Source: Cherax quadricarinatus (lineage: Eukaryota; Arthropoda; Malacostraca; Decapoda; Parastacidae). From it: 64,000 nt of DNA. Location of the stretch: NCBI RefSeq assembly GCF_038502225.1, contig NC_091323.1, positions 28,232,345 through 28,296,344 on the forward strand. The letters run 5' to 3'. A program made the translations under genes and the position numbers. The stretch's first letter is position 1. Every line of letters starts with the position of its first letter. Below the pieces are notes generated by a model. The model had not been told where the DNA came from. It ran no database searches and saw only the letters and a list, made by a program, of their open reading frames with translations. Shown piece after piece: positions 43,816-53,008 of the stretch.

Positions 43816-45351
43816 CTACACTTCGCTGGTGATGGAGCCACTCTTGAGTCTTTTGAAGTCTCTCTTGGACATGTGGAATAGTTGCATTCTGAGGTTGGAG
43901 CAGTTCAGATTCGTCACGAGGTAAGATAGTGCGTTTTCAAAAGGAATTTGGTGAGGTTTGGTGCAGGTGTACTTAACAGCTCCTTCTTTCATTAAGTGGA
44001 GCATATCAGCTGCGCTCATTTCGGTTGGGAGGTTGGGGGTGGTGTAGAAGGTTAGAGACCCATTAAAGGCTTGGCTTAGGTAACGGTTGCGTGTGGTTTC
44101 TTCTTCGACTACTACTTCGTCGTTGTCCGAGGGTTGTTCATAATGTTCTGGTACTATTTCGTCTTCTGTGACTGTGTTGAGAGGAGGCAGGGAGTGTTGG
44201 TCGGTTGTGATTTGTTGGGCTGGTGGTGGGTGGTGAGAGGTGGCAGTAGACGGTGGTGTTGGTTCTGGAGTAGAGTCTTGGTCAGAGATACGAGTAGGAC
44301 CAGGGGTTGAGGTGAAGTTAACAATATCTGGAATTAGCTTGAGGAGGTCTTGTGATGGAGGCGAGTCTGGAAAGTTGAAGTTTGGCATGTTGTTTAGGCG
44401 AAACAGTTCATTGATTGTCGTGTTGAATGAGCCAGGGTTTGCAGCATTATTAAGGTGTGCATACATCATACAGTATAGCACCTTGGATGGAACAGCGTCA
44501 GGAAGAGCAAGGAGGGACTGGCTGGGTGGAGATGATTGTTGTGTAGCTTGAAGGAGTTCGGTGGTATCTGATTGAATTTTTGCAATGGCGGCGTATGTTG
44601 GCGATTTAGGGTTGTTCTTCTTGGTTTCTTCAATGATTTTCTTAGACAGGACTTCTTTACGTAGAGGGCATTTTGCTGCAAGGGTGTGGTGAGTACCCTT
44701 GCAGTTGAGGCAGGTAGGAGAGGTAGTGGTAGTAGAACATTCCTTGAAGTCATGGCCGTCTTTACCGCAGTTTGTGCAGTACTTTTTCCCTTTCAGAGGA
44801 CAGTCAGGCGTTGAGTGGTGATAGGAGTAGCAGGTCCAGCATGGCGAGATGTGGGCGAAACGTTCGGGTTCTATGTGACTTGGATGGATATGATAGTAGG
44901 AGATAGCTAGGCCGTCAGACAGTGCTCTAGTAGCCATCTCGATGTTGGAGAAGGTTAGCTTGATCATTGTAGAGGCGTTGGGGATTTTGGTGATATGTTC
45001 AATCGACGCCCAGGTATTTTGTTCCTCGATAGAGGTCTTGAGATCCTCAGTCGATAAAGAAGTGACGAGTTTGTCCAGCCGTTTGACGAAAACGGAACGT
45101 TTCGCCAGCAAAAAAGGTGAAGGGGAGATGGTGAACTGTCGGTCTCTGAGGGTTTTCATAGAAGTGTCGGCGATCAGCTTTGAGGCTTCATGATCGTCAG
45201 TACAGACGACGATGAATGAGTCTTTCGTCGAGTGGATGGCTGTAAATTTAACCTGTAGGCAAGTCTTTACAACGGCAGCAAGGGCAAGTTTAGTAGAGTC
45301 ATTTATTACTCCACTGTTGGGTTTGATCCTTACACGGTTTGCAAGCATCAT
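43816..45351 (-). CDS. gag-like zinc-knuckle protein of PLE family A (511 aa)
   Basis: Intact ORF starting MMLANRVRIKP. The second Met aligns with the family D start (MLSNRVKIKP), so the start may be at 45348. The three zinc knuckles are all present (CWTCYSYHHSTPDC, CTNCGKDGHDFKEC, CLNCKGTHHTLAAKC). The N-terminal and knuckle regions are highly similar to the D protein. The linker is unrelated and acidic (EDEIVPEHYEQPSDNDE), and the C-terminal block is recognisable (LTFYTTPN, LFHMSKRDFKRLKSGSI). Two full-length, independently diverged ORFs in different pLTR families suggest selection on the protein. Expected role: RNA binding in the element's RNP. Confidence 0.75.
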   Translation of the reverse strand: MMLANRVRIKPNSGVINDSTKLALAAVVKTCLQVKFTAIHSTKDSFIVVCTDDHEASKLIADTSMKTLRDRQFTISPSPFLLAKRSVFVKRLDKLVTSLSTEDLKTSIEEQNTWASIEHITKIPNASTMIKLTFSNIEMATRALSDGLAISYYHIHPSHIEPERFAHISPCWTCYSYHHSTPDCPLKGKKYCTNCGKDGHDFKECSTTTTSPTCLNCKGTHHTLAAKCPLRKEVLSKKIIEETKKNNPKSPTYAAIAKIQSDTTELLQATQQSSPPSQSLLALPDAVPSKVLYCMMYAHLNNAANPGSFNTTINELFRLNNMPNFNFPDSPPSQDLLKLIPDIVNFTSTPGPTRISDQDSTPEPTPPSTATSHHPPPAQQITTDQHSLPPLNTVTEDEIVPEHYEQPSDNDEVVVEEETTRNRYLSQAFNGSLTFYTTPNLPTEMSAADMLHLMKEGAVKYTCTKPHQIPFENALSYLVTNLNCSNLRMQLFHMSKRDFKRLKSGSITSEV

Positions 45352-45395
45352 GAAGGAGTAAGTCAGGCGCTGGTACGATGACTATAGGTTCCCCT

Positions 45396-45412
45396 CCCCG
45401 ACGGGGATCGAA
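45396..45412 (-). promoter_or_regulatory. GC hairpin in the family A gag leader
   Basis: Minus-strand TTCGATCCCCGTCGGGG, the same block as in the family D leader, ~45 bp before the ATG. Confidence 0.45.
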
Positions 45413-46261
45413 GGAACACTTCTTGAGGTGAGGAGCGACTGTGTCTTACGATGATGTGTTTGGAGTGACAGGATGGAGCTTTTTATAGCGCCAAGAGGTG
45501 AGACGTAGGCCACTAGGAGAGGTAAGAACTCAGATGTTGAGAGATCAGGTCCATCCTGTCACTTCTTCTCCATATTGTTTCATACTATGGAACAATGCTC
45601 TTCTCCAGACTGAGGGACTGACCACCTCAAAACTTTAAGGGTGATGGACTGATTACATCGTCTTCAAGTATCTTCTGCTTCTATCAACTTTTCTGTACTT
45701 GACTGTGTAGGCGAAACGTTTCATAATAAAGATACCTAACTGTTGCATATGTGTCTTACCTATCCCTGCAATGACTGCTAGTTCGAGTAGTAGTTTCTCC
45801 ACGGGGGATGCCTTGTCAGAAAACGATTACTTGCAACTAGTAATGCCATCTCTTGTTGATGTGACATGCTGTCTGCAGAAAGACGTCTCTGTTACAGCTA
45901 GTGTTCTCACTAGAGTGTCTGTTGTTGTTCCTAATGTTCCAGATGGTGATCCCATCCTAGCTGACAGTAATCAGTTCATTGTAAGAAGTTATTTCTCGAG
46001 TAACTTTCACATGTTAACGTTTGTAAGTGTAGTTTCTTTATAGCTGATACCTCGTGTCACTGTGTGCGACTCAGATTGAATATCAGCATTGTTCACCGTG
46101 TTCATTTCTTTTCTCCTGTGCTTGCAGTTTGAGATAGTAGATTCGTTCTCCCTTGCTCATATTGCGTGTCATAGCGTTAATTTTTTCAACCGGGGGGAGT
46201 CATCCACTCCACCGAGTTTGTTCTTTCCTCCAGTAAGGAAGAACTGTTACCTTTATTCTAG

Positions 46262-46720
46262 AACAAACAGCCTACTGGAAGGTTAGCCAGATGGACCTTG
46301 ACTATCCAAGAGTTCAATCCCACTTTTGAAAATTTACCTGGCAAGTCGAATGTAGTCGCAGATGCTTTATCGCGACACGTTAGTGTAGTTACTGCAGATC
46401 CTCCATTTACTGTCGAGGATGTCAAAAAAGCCCAAAGAACCGATCCCTTGTGTTCTGGTGTGATTCGATTCCTGCTCCAGGAAGATCTTATTCTTACTGT
46501 GAAGCCACCAGCACCCATTAGTGACTTTGTAACGAGCCAAGAATTACTGTATCGAATAGTTGAGTTGAGTACTCCTAGCAGACGAATTAGTAATTCCACA
46601 GTCACTAGTGATTGTAGCTGTATCTTTTGTAGATACTCATTCAGACTGTCCTCAGTCAAGGCATGTGTTAGCCATTGCAGAGGAATTCAATCCTCCCAGA
46701 GATGATAACCATTCTGCATA
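46262..46720 (+). pseudogene. gypsy RNase H end and following linker
   Basis: The frame reads ARWTLTIQEFNPTFENLPGK, then NVVADALSRHV, the hallmark end of Ty3/gypsy RNase H, and then PFTVEDVKKAQRTDPLC and ELLYRIVELST, leading towards the integrase zinc finger. The frame is lost near 46570, where the fragment shifts (homology continues as HVLAIAEEFNPP in another frame). No intact integrase follows. Confidence 0.75.
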
Positions 46721-47169
46721 TGTAAACCTAACCCTCGCAGAATTGGGTTTAAATGTACATAGTCTGCATAATTAGATGTCCGAGATGAATGAAATTATCA
46801 ACTGTGTGTTTTGTCATTAGTTGATCAGTTGTCAGAAATTTTCGTGTTCACGTTCCCTCCGTATTCTGAGAATTTGACAGTAATAGTCTGAGTGCACCGG
46901 ATGCTTTTGCTGTTAATTTCACCTTGTATATATATATATTTATTCTTCCTCAGAATCCGTAGAGTGTATGAATACAGATCGATCGATCAATTCCATCCAT
47001 ATTGTACAATGATTTGTTCTTATAGTTGTAATGCATTACGTTAAAACTCATTACGTTAACACCCATTACGTCAAAATCATGTTGTACCATCCATTAGTTC
47101 TAAGTTATATATGAATTTGTTATTGTATAGAATCAGCCCAGATCCGCCTGCCTGTTCAGCCTATAGTAT

Positions 47170-47478
47170 AGTAGTGTATGTCGGGACGACATACGTATCA
47201 TGACCGAGCTGTCAGCATAGTTGCTGATCCCTGTATTCCCTGTATTGTATAGCATAGCATAGTAGTATCATCCATGTGCTTTAGATACGAGATCCCTTGT
47301 AGGCCTGTGGCTTTGTGTGACGTCACGGGATGCACATGTGCAGGCTCATACCTCTGCCCCGGCCTCACTCGGCGGCAGACCATCCAGGCGTAGACAGGCA
47401 AGGCACTGGGCTCCATTCCTCATCTCAGTCTGACAATATAGCTACCATCCTACAAGTGTGTCTACTTTCAACCTGCGA
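47170..47478 (+). repeat. candidate gypsy LTR
   Basis: The segment begins near a perfect 8-bp inverted repeat (GTATGTCG-GGA-CGACATAC at about 47176-47194) and contains GCATAGCATAGTAG and a GC-rich GTGACGTCACGGG block. It lies after the gypsy pol relic. No second LTR was found in the window, so the borders are not fixed. Confidence 0.4.
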
Positions 47479-47539
47479 TATCTCCATTTAAGAACCCTTA
47501 TGATAATTACACAAGTGTCTCAAGCTTCAAGTTCTATAC

Positions 47540-47670
47540 TGTTTAGCTTATATAGTACACAGGAAGTGAAATATAAATTAGTTAGAAAACATTCAGAGAA
47601 GAATGACAAAATTAATCCATTGCATAAGAAATCTTCCATAAGACGAAGAATGAGGGAAGACATAAGAAAG
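47540..47670 (+). pseudogene. CR1-like LINE RT scrap
   Basis: AGTTAGAAAACATTCAGAGAA and the following AGAATGACAAAATTAATCC match the LENIQRRMTKLI connector of the LINE RT. Stop codons and frame changes are present. Confidence 0.6.
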
Positions 47671-47924
47671 TAGGAACACTGCACTGCCTACTTTCTGTAT
47701 TCGACTGAAGAAGCCTACTGTGTAGGCGAAACGTTTCGGAATAAAGTTGCCTAACTGTTGATAAATTAGACACATGTGCAACTCTTGGGTATCTTTATTG
47801 AGGAAACGCCACTGTGGCGAAACGTTTCCTCAATAAAGATACCCAAGAGTTGCACATGTGTCTAATTTATCAACATGTCGGTTCTCTGAACCATTCATCT
47901 ACTTGCCTAACTGTTGCCTATGTG

Positions 47925-47985
47925 AAACCATACCCCGGCCGGGATTGAACCCGCGGTCAGAGAGTCTCAAAACTCCAGCCCGTCA
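47925..47985 (-). mobile_element. tRNA-derived SINE fragment
   Basis: The minus strand reads GGTTCAATCCCGGCC, a good RNA polymerase III B box, preceded by GAGTTTTGAGACTCTCTGACC as in the anticodon-to-variable region of a tRNA-like head. The A box and tail are absent. It is embedded in pLTR pieces. Confidence 0.65.
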
Positions 47986-48478
47986 TGTTGCCTATGTGTC
48001 TTACCTACCAACACTGCAAGTCCTTCACAAATCCAGCCCAACCCACTTTGGTAGATAAGACACATTGGCAACTTTATTCCGAAATGTTTCGACTACACGG
48101 TAGGCTTCTTCAGTTAAATACAGAAAGTATGCAGGAACCGTAGAGATGCGAAGACGATGTAATCAGTCCATCACCCTTGAAGTCGTGATGAATGGTTTGA
48201 AAAACCGACAAGTTGAAGATTGAGACACTTATGCAGCATATGGGAATCTTTATTCAGGAAACGTTTCGCCACACAGTGGCTTCATCAGTCCAATACAAAG
48301 AGGAAGGCGTAAGGAGAGGAGGAGTATGAGGTAATCAGTCCCTCAGCCTTTAGTCGATGTGTTTAGTTCATCAATCTTGTAGAATGTACAGCATAGGGCC
48401 GTAGGCGTGGCTTATATACTGTAGTGAGGTGAGGTGAAGCAGGCGGAGGCGGAGTCATAGTGGTACCATCCACTAGTC

Positions 48479-48569
48479 CTAAGAACATAAGAACGAAGGA
48501 ATACTGCAGAAGGCCTACTGGCCCATGCGAGGCAGGTCCAAGTCTCCTACCGGCTTAAGCCAATGCACC
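48479..48569 (-). mobile_element. 91-bp LINE 3'-end stub inside a B pLTR
   Basis: Only the terminal ~90 bp of the CR1-like 3' UTR (ending in plus-strand AAGAACATAAGAACG) is inserted between ACTAGTC and GAAGTAGG of a B copy. Intact B copies (27.7 kb) have these two strings adjacent, so no target duplication is visible. Confidence 0.75.
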
Positions 48570-49800
48570 GAAGTAGGTCTTCGTCCAAAGGTTGAACAAG
48601 TGTTGAAGAATTCTTTGTAACAAGATCCCATGATGCTGCAGTGTCTGACAGTTGTGATGAATGGTTTGAAAAACCGACAAGTTGAAGATTGAGACACTTA
48701 TGCAGCATATGGGAATCTTTATTCAGGAAACGTTTCGCCACACAGTGGCTTCATCAGTCCAATACAAAGAGGAAGGCGTAAGGAGAGGAGTATGAGGTAA
48801 TCAGTCCCTCAGCCTGGAGTCGATGTGTTCAGTCCATCAATCTTGTAGAATGTACAGCATAGGGCCGTAGGCGTGGCTTATATACTGTGAAAAACCGACA
48901 AGTTGAAGATTGAGTGAGGTGAAGCAGGCGGAGGCGTAAGGAGAGGAGTATGGGTCATAGTGGTATGTGTTCATCCACTAGTCGCATAGTAGGTCTGTAG
49001 TGAGGTGAGGTTCGTCACAGTCGAAGTAGGTTGAACAAGTGTTGAAGAATTCTTTGTAACAAGATCCCATGATGTTGCAGTGTCTGACAGTTGTGATGAA
49101 TGGTCTGACAGAGTGAACAATAAAATGGTATAAAATACCGACAGGTTGTTTACGTAATACACATATGCAACAGTTAGGTATCTTTATTTCGAAACGTTTC
49201 GCCAGTCGAGTACAGCAAAGTTGATAGAAGCTATCGGTATTTTATACCATTTTATTGTTCACTCTGTCAGACACTGCAACACAAGGGTATCTTGGTACAG
49301 ACTTGGAACCACTTCAACAACCTCTACTAGTGAGAATGGCTGGATTTGAGAGGGACCTGACCTCTCAATGTCTACATTCTTACTCTACTAGTGACCTACG
49401 TCTCACCTCCTGGCGCTATATAAGGCTCCATACTATCACTTCAACTCCATATTATTCCAGACAATGGAACAATACTCTTCTCCAGACTGAGGGACTGACC
49501 ACCTCAAAACTTTAAGGGTGATGGACTGATTACATCGTCTTCAAGTCTCTTCTGCTTCTATCAACTTTGCTGTACTCGACTTAAGAAGGCTACTGTGTAG
49601 GCGAAACGTTTCGAAATAAAGATACCTAACTGTTGATAAATTAGACACATGTGCAACTCTTGATGTTCATCTTGTCAGACACTGCAACACATGGCATCTT
49701 GGTACAGAAAACACCTTGGACAGAAGAAGCCTACTGTGTAGGCGAAACGTTTCGGAATAAAGTTGTCTAACTGTTGCATATGTGTCTTACCTAACAACTC

Positions 49801-51124
49801 TTGAGTACCTTTATTAAGGAAACGTTTCGCCACACAGTGGCGAAGCTTGTAGAATAGAAGGAGAATGAGGTAATCAGTCCCTCAACCTTGAGTCGATGTG
49901 GTCAGTCCATCAATCTTGAGTAGAATACGGCATATGAGCGGAGAAGGAGCTTATAAACCGTAGGTAGGAGAGGTGCAGCAGTCATAGGTGGTGTCACATT
50001 TGCCAATGTGGAAGTAGGTCGTGCCCAAGGGTTAGGCAAGCGAAGAAAACTCCTTGGACAACTTTTTCAAGTGAGAAAGGTTTGATCTAAGAGGGACGTG
50101 TCCTCTCAGTGGCTGCTTTCTCACTACTACTACTCTGCACCTCTCCTTCCGACAGTATTTAAGTCTCCGCACTGTCGCTTGATCTTCAGATAGTTCCTGA
50201 CTATGGAACTGAACTTCTCCAGGCTGAGGGACTGAAAACCTCAAATATACGACTTTAATGTGGCAAAAGACACTTATGTACAGTTCAGGACATTTATTAA
50301 AGGAAACGTTTCGCCACGAGTGGCTTCTTCAGTCCTAATACAGAGAAAACTAAGAAAGGTAAGACACATATGCAACAGTTAGGTATCTTTATTTTGGAAC
50401 GTTTCGCCTACACAGTAGGCTTCTTCAGTCGAGTACAGAAAAGTTGATAGAAGCAGAAGATACTTGAAGACGATGTAATCAGTCCATCACCCTTAAAGTT
50501 TTGAGGTGGTCAGTCCCTCAGTCTGGAGAAGAGCATTGTTCCATAGAATGAAACAATATGGAGATGAAGTGACAGGATGGAGCCTTTTTATAGCGCCAAC
50601 AGGTGAGACGTAGGTCACTAGGAGAGGTAAGAACTCAGATGTTGGAAGGACAGGTCCCTCTCAAATCCAGCCGTTCTCACTAGTAGAGGTTGTAGAAGTT
50701 GATTGTAGGTCTGTACCAAGATACCCTTGTGTTGCAGTGTCTGACAGATTGAACATTAAAATGGTCTTCAAGTATCTTCTGCTTCTATCAACTTTTCTGT
50801 ACTCGACTGAAGAAGCCTACTATGTAGGCGAAACGTTTCGGAATAAAGATACCTAACTGTTGCATATGTGTCTTACCTAACAATCTGTCGGTATTTTATA
50901 CCATTTTAATGTTCACTGATTACATCGTCTTCACATCTCTACTGTTCCTGCCTACTTTCTGTATTCGACTGAAGAAGCCTACTGTGTAGGCGAAACGTTT
51001 CGGAATAAAGCTGCCTAACTGTTGCCTATGTGTCTTACTTACCAACCTGTCGGTATTGTATACCATTTTGATATTCATTGTTTGTAATGGCTTGATAAAG
51101 CTCCTGGAGAGCGAAACGTTGTCT
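49801..51124. mobile_element. PLE pLTR mosaic (G, A, C, A, E pieces)
   Basis: G minus (49801-50040, motif missing its core arm), A promoter part (50041-50260; TATTTAAG at ~50155), C minus (50262-50356; motif 50301-50335), A minus pLTR (50360-50770; motif 50396-50432), A plus ends (motifs 50801-50840, with TAC-TAT-GTA stem II, and 50963-51004), and an E plus motif (51085-51124) fused directly to the F endonuclease sequence. Confidence 0.65.
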
Positions 51125-51343
51125 GACGACACAAGGAATGTCTGCGTACAACACCGTAATTCACACAACCACTTGATAAACTACAGAAATTCAAGACTTA
51201 TCGCCACAGAAGACAACACTCAATACCGAAGAATCCTGGAATCATCACTTATTTCTATATCCGACAACTTCAACCAGAATAGTGGCTTCTATAACATAGC
51301 TGAACCACTTGCCAAGAAACTTCTTCATCGCTATCCCACATAA
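51125..51343 (+). pseudogene. PLE family F GIY-YIG endonuclease C-terminus (plus copy)
   Basis: Frame DDTRNVCVQHRNSHNHLINY, then RRILESSLISIS and LAKKLLHRYPT with a stop. It lacks the GIY-YIG core, being 5'-truncated at a junction with an E pLTR. Confidence 0.75.
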
Positions 51344-51512
51344 GAACACTGTAGAAGGTCTGCTCACAAACTTATCCAATCTCCTTTCCAAGCTACCCAA
51401 GTTTTTAGACTCTATAACCCCACTGGGTACATCATCAGATGCAGCATTCTTCACCTGACCTCACCCGGACTATAAATACTCGCGTTCCTTCCACCCCAGG
51501 TAGTTCTGTTTG

Positions 51513-51551
51513 TGACTTGAAAAAGCCCACTGTGTGGGCGAAACGTAGTCA
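51513..51551 (+). ncRNA. hammerhead-like motif, family F
   Basis: TGAC/GTCA stem I, TTGAAAA core, GCCCAC/GTGGGC stem II, GTA triplet; AATAAA 1 bp after the stem I arm. It lies 170 bp after the endonuclease stop. Confidence 0.65.
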
Positions 51552-51600
51552 ATAAAGGATCACATTATACTGCATTTGTGTTTATATTGCCATTGTGTCG

Positions 51601-52104
51601 GTATTTTATACCATTTATTTCCATTAGTTGCACATGTGTCCTTTTACTTTACATATTGTCGGTAATTCTACCAACTTTATTATAACATTTGGGTATCTTT
51701 ATTGTAGACGTTTCGCCATCCAGTGGCTTTATCAATACAAATTCCAGGACATAACTTGAAGACAGGAGAACTATGTACAGAAGATGAGGTAATCAGTAAT
51801 GAGGTAATCAGAATCTCCACGACTATGGTGCTCTTCGCACCTACTGCTAGGTTGAGGGACTGATTACCTCATCTTCTGTACATAGTTCTCCTGTCTTCAA
51901 GTTATGTCCTGGAATTTGTATTGATAAAGCCGTGGAAATATAAACACATGTGTAGTATAATGTGATCCTTTATTGACAACGTTTCACCCACACAGTGGGC
52001 TTTTTCAAGTCACACACAGATCTGTGTGTTCACAGCATCGAACACGATGCTGTGAACACTAACTCCAAGGCCGAGGGACTGATTACCTCATCTTTTGTAT
52101 ATAG
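51601..52104. mobile_element. PLE pLTR mosaic (E, D, F pieces)
   Basis: E end (51610-51685), D minus (51690-51800; motif 51702-51741), D plus cut inside the core after TTGATAAAGCC (51800-51932), F minus end (51940-52025; motif 51974-52011 with GTT and a G-U closing stem II), then D-like sequence that is the target of the next insertion. Confidence 0.65.
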
Positions 52105-52137
52105 TTCTACTGTCTTGAACATTGAAATGGTATAAAA

Positions 52138-52360
52138 TACCGACAGATTGTAAAGTAAAAGGACACAAGTGCAACTAATGTGACATTTATTGTGGCAACG
52201 TTTCGCTCTCCAGGAGCTTTATCAAGCCATTACATAATGGCTTGATAAAGCTCCTGGAGAGCGAAACATTGCCATAATAAATGTCACATTAGTTGCACTT
52301 GTGTCCTTTTACTTTACATATTGTCGGTAATTCTACCAACTTTATTACTACCGACAGATT
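52138..52360. mobile_element. family E insertion (199 bp) in the tail of an A element, 12-bp TSD
   Basis: TACCGACAGATT, part of the A tail itself, is duplicated at 52138-52149 and 52349-52360. The E palindrome inside has two motifs (52193-52229 minus; 52237-52276 plus with GAAACA) and an E tail at the right end. Confidence 0.9.
52193..52229 (-). ncRNA. hammerhead-like motif, family E
   Basis: Stem I TGGC/GCCA; core TTGATAA; one A; stem II GCTC/GAGC around CTGGA; GAAAC; GTT. In the 36.4-kb E element stem I is AAGC with GCTA/GCTT, again paired. Confidence 0.65.
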
Positions 52361-52830
52361 GTTAGGTAAGACACATATGCAACAGTTAGGTATCTTTATT
52401 TCGAAACGTTTCGCCTACACAGTAGGCTTCTTCAGTCGAGTACAGAAAAGTTGATAGAAGCAGAAGATACTTGAAGACGATGTAATCAGTCCATCACCCT
52501 TAAAGTTTTGAGGTGGTCAGTCCCTCAGTCTGGAGAAGAGCATTGTTCCGTTGTCTGAAACAATATGAAGTTGGTACAGACCATCAACTTCGACAACCTC
52601 TACTAGTGAGAACGGCTGGGTTTGAGAGGGACCTGCCCTCCCAAAGCAACCTACGTCTCACCTCCTGGCACTATATAAGGCCCCATTCTGTCACTTCAAC
52701 TTCATATTGTTTCAGACAACGGAACAATGCTCTTCTCCAGACTGAGGGACTGACCACCTCAAAACTTTAAGGGTGATGGACTGATTACATCGTCTTCAAG
52801 TATCTTCTGCTTCTATCAACTTTTCTGTAC

Positions 52831-52869
52831 TCGACTGAAGAAGCCTACTGTGTAGGCGAAACGTTTCGA
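52831..52869 (+). ncRNA. hammerhead-like motif, family A (TCGA form)
   Basis: Stem I TCGA/TCGA with perfect pairing; other parts as in family A. Confidence 0.65.
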
Positions 52870-52916
52870 AATAAAGATACCTAACTGTTGCATATGTGTC
52901 TTACTTCTACTGTCTT

Positions 52917-53008
52917 CCTATTATGTCCTATTATCTGTATTGATAAAGCCACTGGATGGCGAAACGTCTACAATAAAGATATCCAGATGTTGCACATGTG
53001 TCAACTTT
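52917..53008 (+). mobile_element. family D pLTR end
   Basis: Continuation of the D copy split by the A insertion; hammerhead-like motif 52936-52973 with GTC triplet, then AATAAAGATATCC. Confidence 0.65.

Larger units (their letters stand above)
43118..45772 (-). mobile_element. PLE family A element carrying a gag-like ORF, 14-bp TSD
   Basis: CCTATCCCTGCAAT flanks the 2.6-kb insertion (43118-43131, 45759-45772). Read on the minus strand it has an inverted pLTR end, a promoter (GCGCTATAAAAAG near 45479-45489), a leader with the GC hairpin, a 511-codon gag-like ORF, a 3' block shared with family D, and an A pLTR end with hammerhead-like motif, AATAAAGATACC and tail (at the left edge). It has the same plan as the D element but a different pLTR family. 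No RT or endonuclease is present. Confidence 0.85.
42970..47480 (+). mobile_element. gypsy-type LTR retrotransposon relic, split by a PLE
   Basis: Coding-like sequence before (42970-43131) and after (45773-46040) the family A gag element forms one frame (SAQPIPAMTASSSSSFSTGD). A later segment encodes the end of RNase H. A candidate LTR with a strong inverted repeat follows near 47170. The pieces suggest one old element, but the order of the Ser-rich segment relative to RNase H is unusual, so two relics are possible. Confidence 0.5.
47685..49800. mobile_element. PLE pLTR mosaic (A, G, B pieces)
   Basis: A plus end (motif 47700-47740), a collapsed G palindrome (47801-47828), an A minus piece (48065-48188; motif with GAAATG), B minus copies with motifs at 48257-48291 and 48726-48760, a scrambled B piece (48885-49110), an A minus stub lacking stem II (49188-49213), and an A plus pLTR (49235-49620) whose motif has CTTAAGA in the core. 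Another A end at 49718-49757 lacks CUGA. Confidence 0.65.
51125..51600 (+). mobile_element. PLE family F 3' end: endonuclease plus pLTR
   Basis: Endonuclease codons end at 51343. Then come LINE-like wording ACTGTAGAAGGTCTGCTCAC, the F promoter (TATAAAT at 51471-51477), the hammerhead-like motif, AATAAAGGATC and the tail (TGTCGGTATTTTATACC). The second element-internal link between a PLE nuclease and the motif. Confidence 0.75.
52105..52916 (-). mobile_element. PLE family A fold-back insertion in a D pLTR, 12-bp TSD
   Basis: TTCTACTGTCTT flanks 52117-52904. The left end carries the tail (GGTATAAAATACC), interrupted by an E element. The right end stops at GTGTCTTAC without a tail. Two hammerhead-like motifs (52402-52439 minus, 52831-52869 plus) lie in the inverted arms. 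Confidence 0.88.

Noticed and set aside
44860..45110. GAAACGTT strings inside the gag-like ORF taken as hammerhead motifs
   Set aside because: They lie in conserved codons (ERFAHIS, AKRSVFV) and have neither a core CUGANGA nor stem arms; chance matches.
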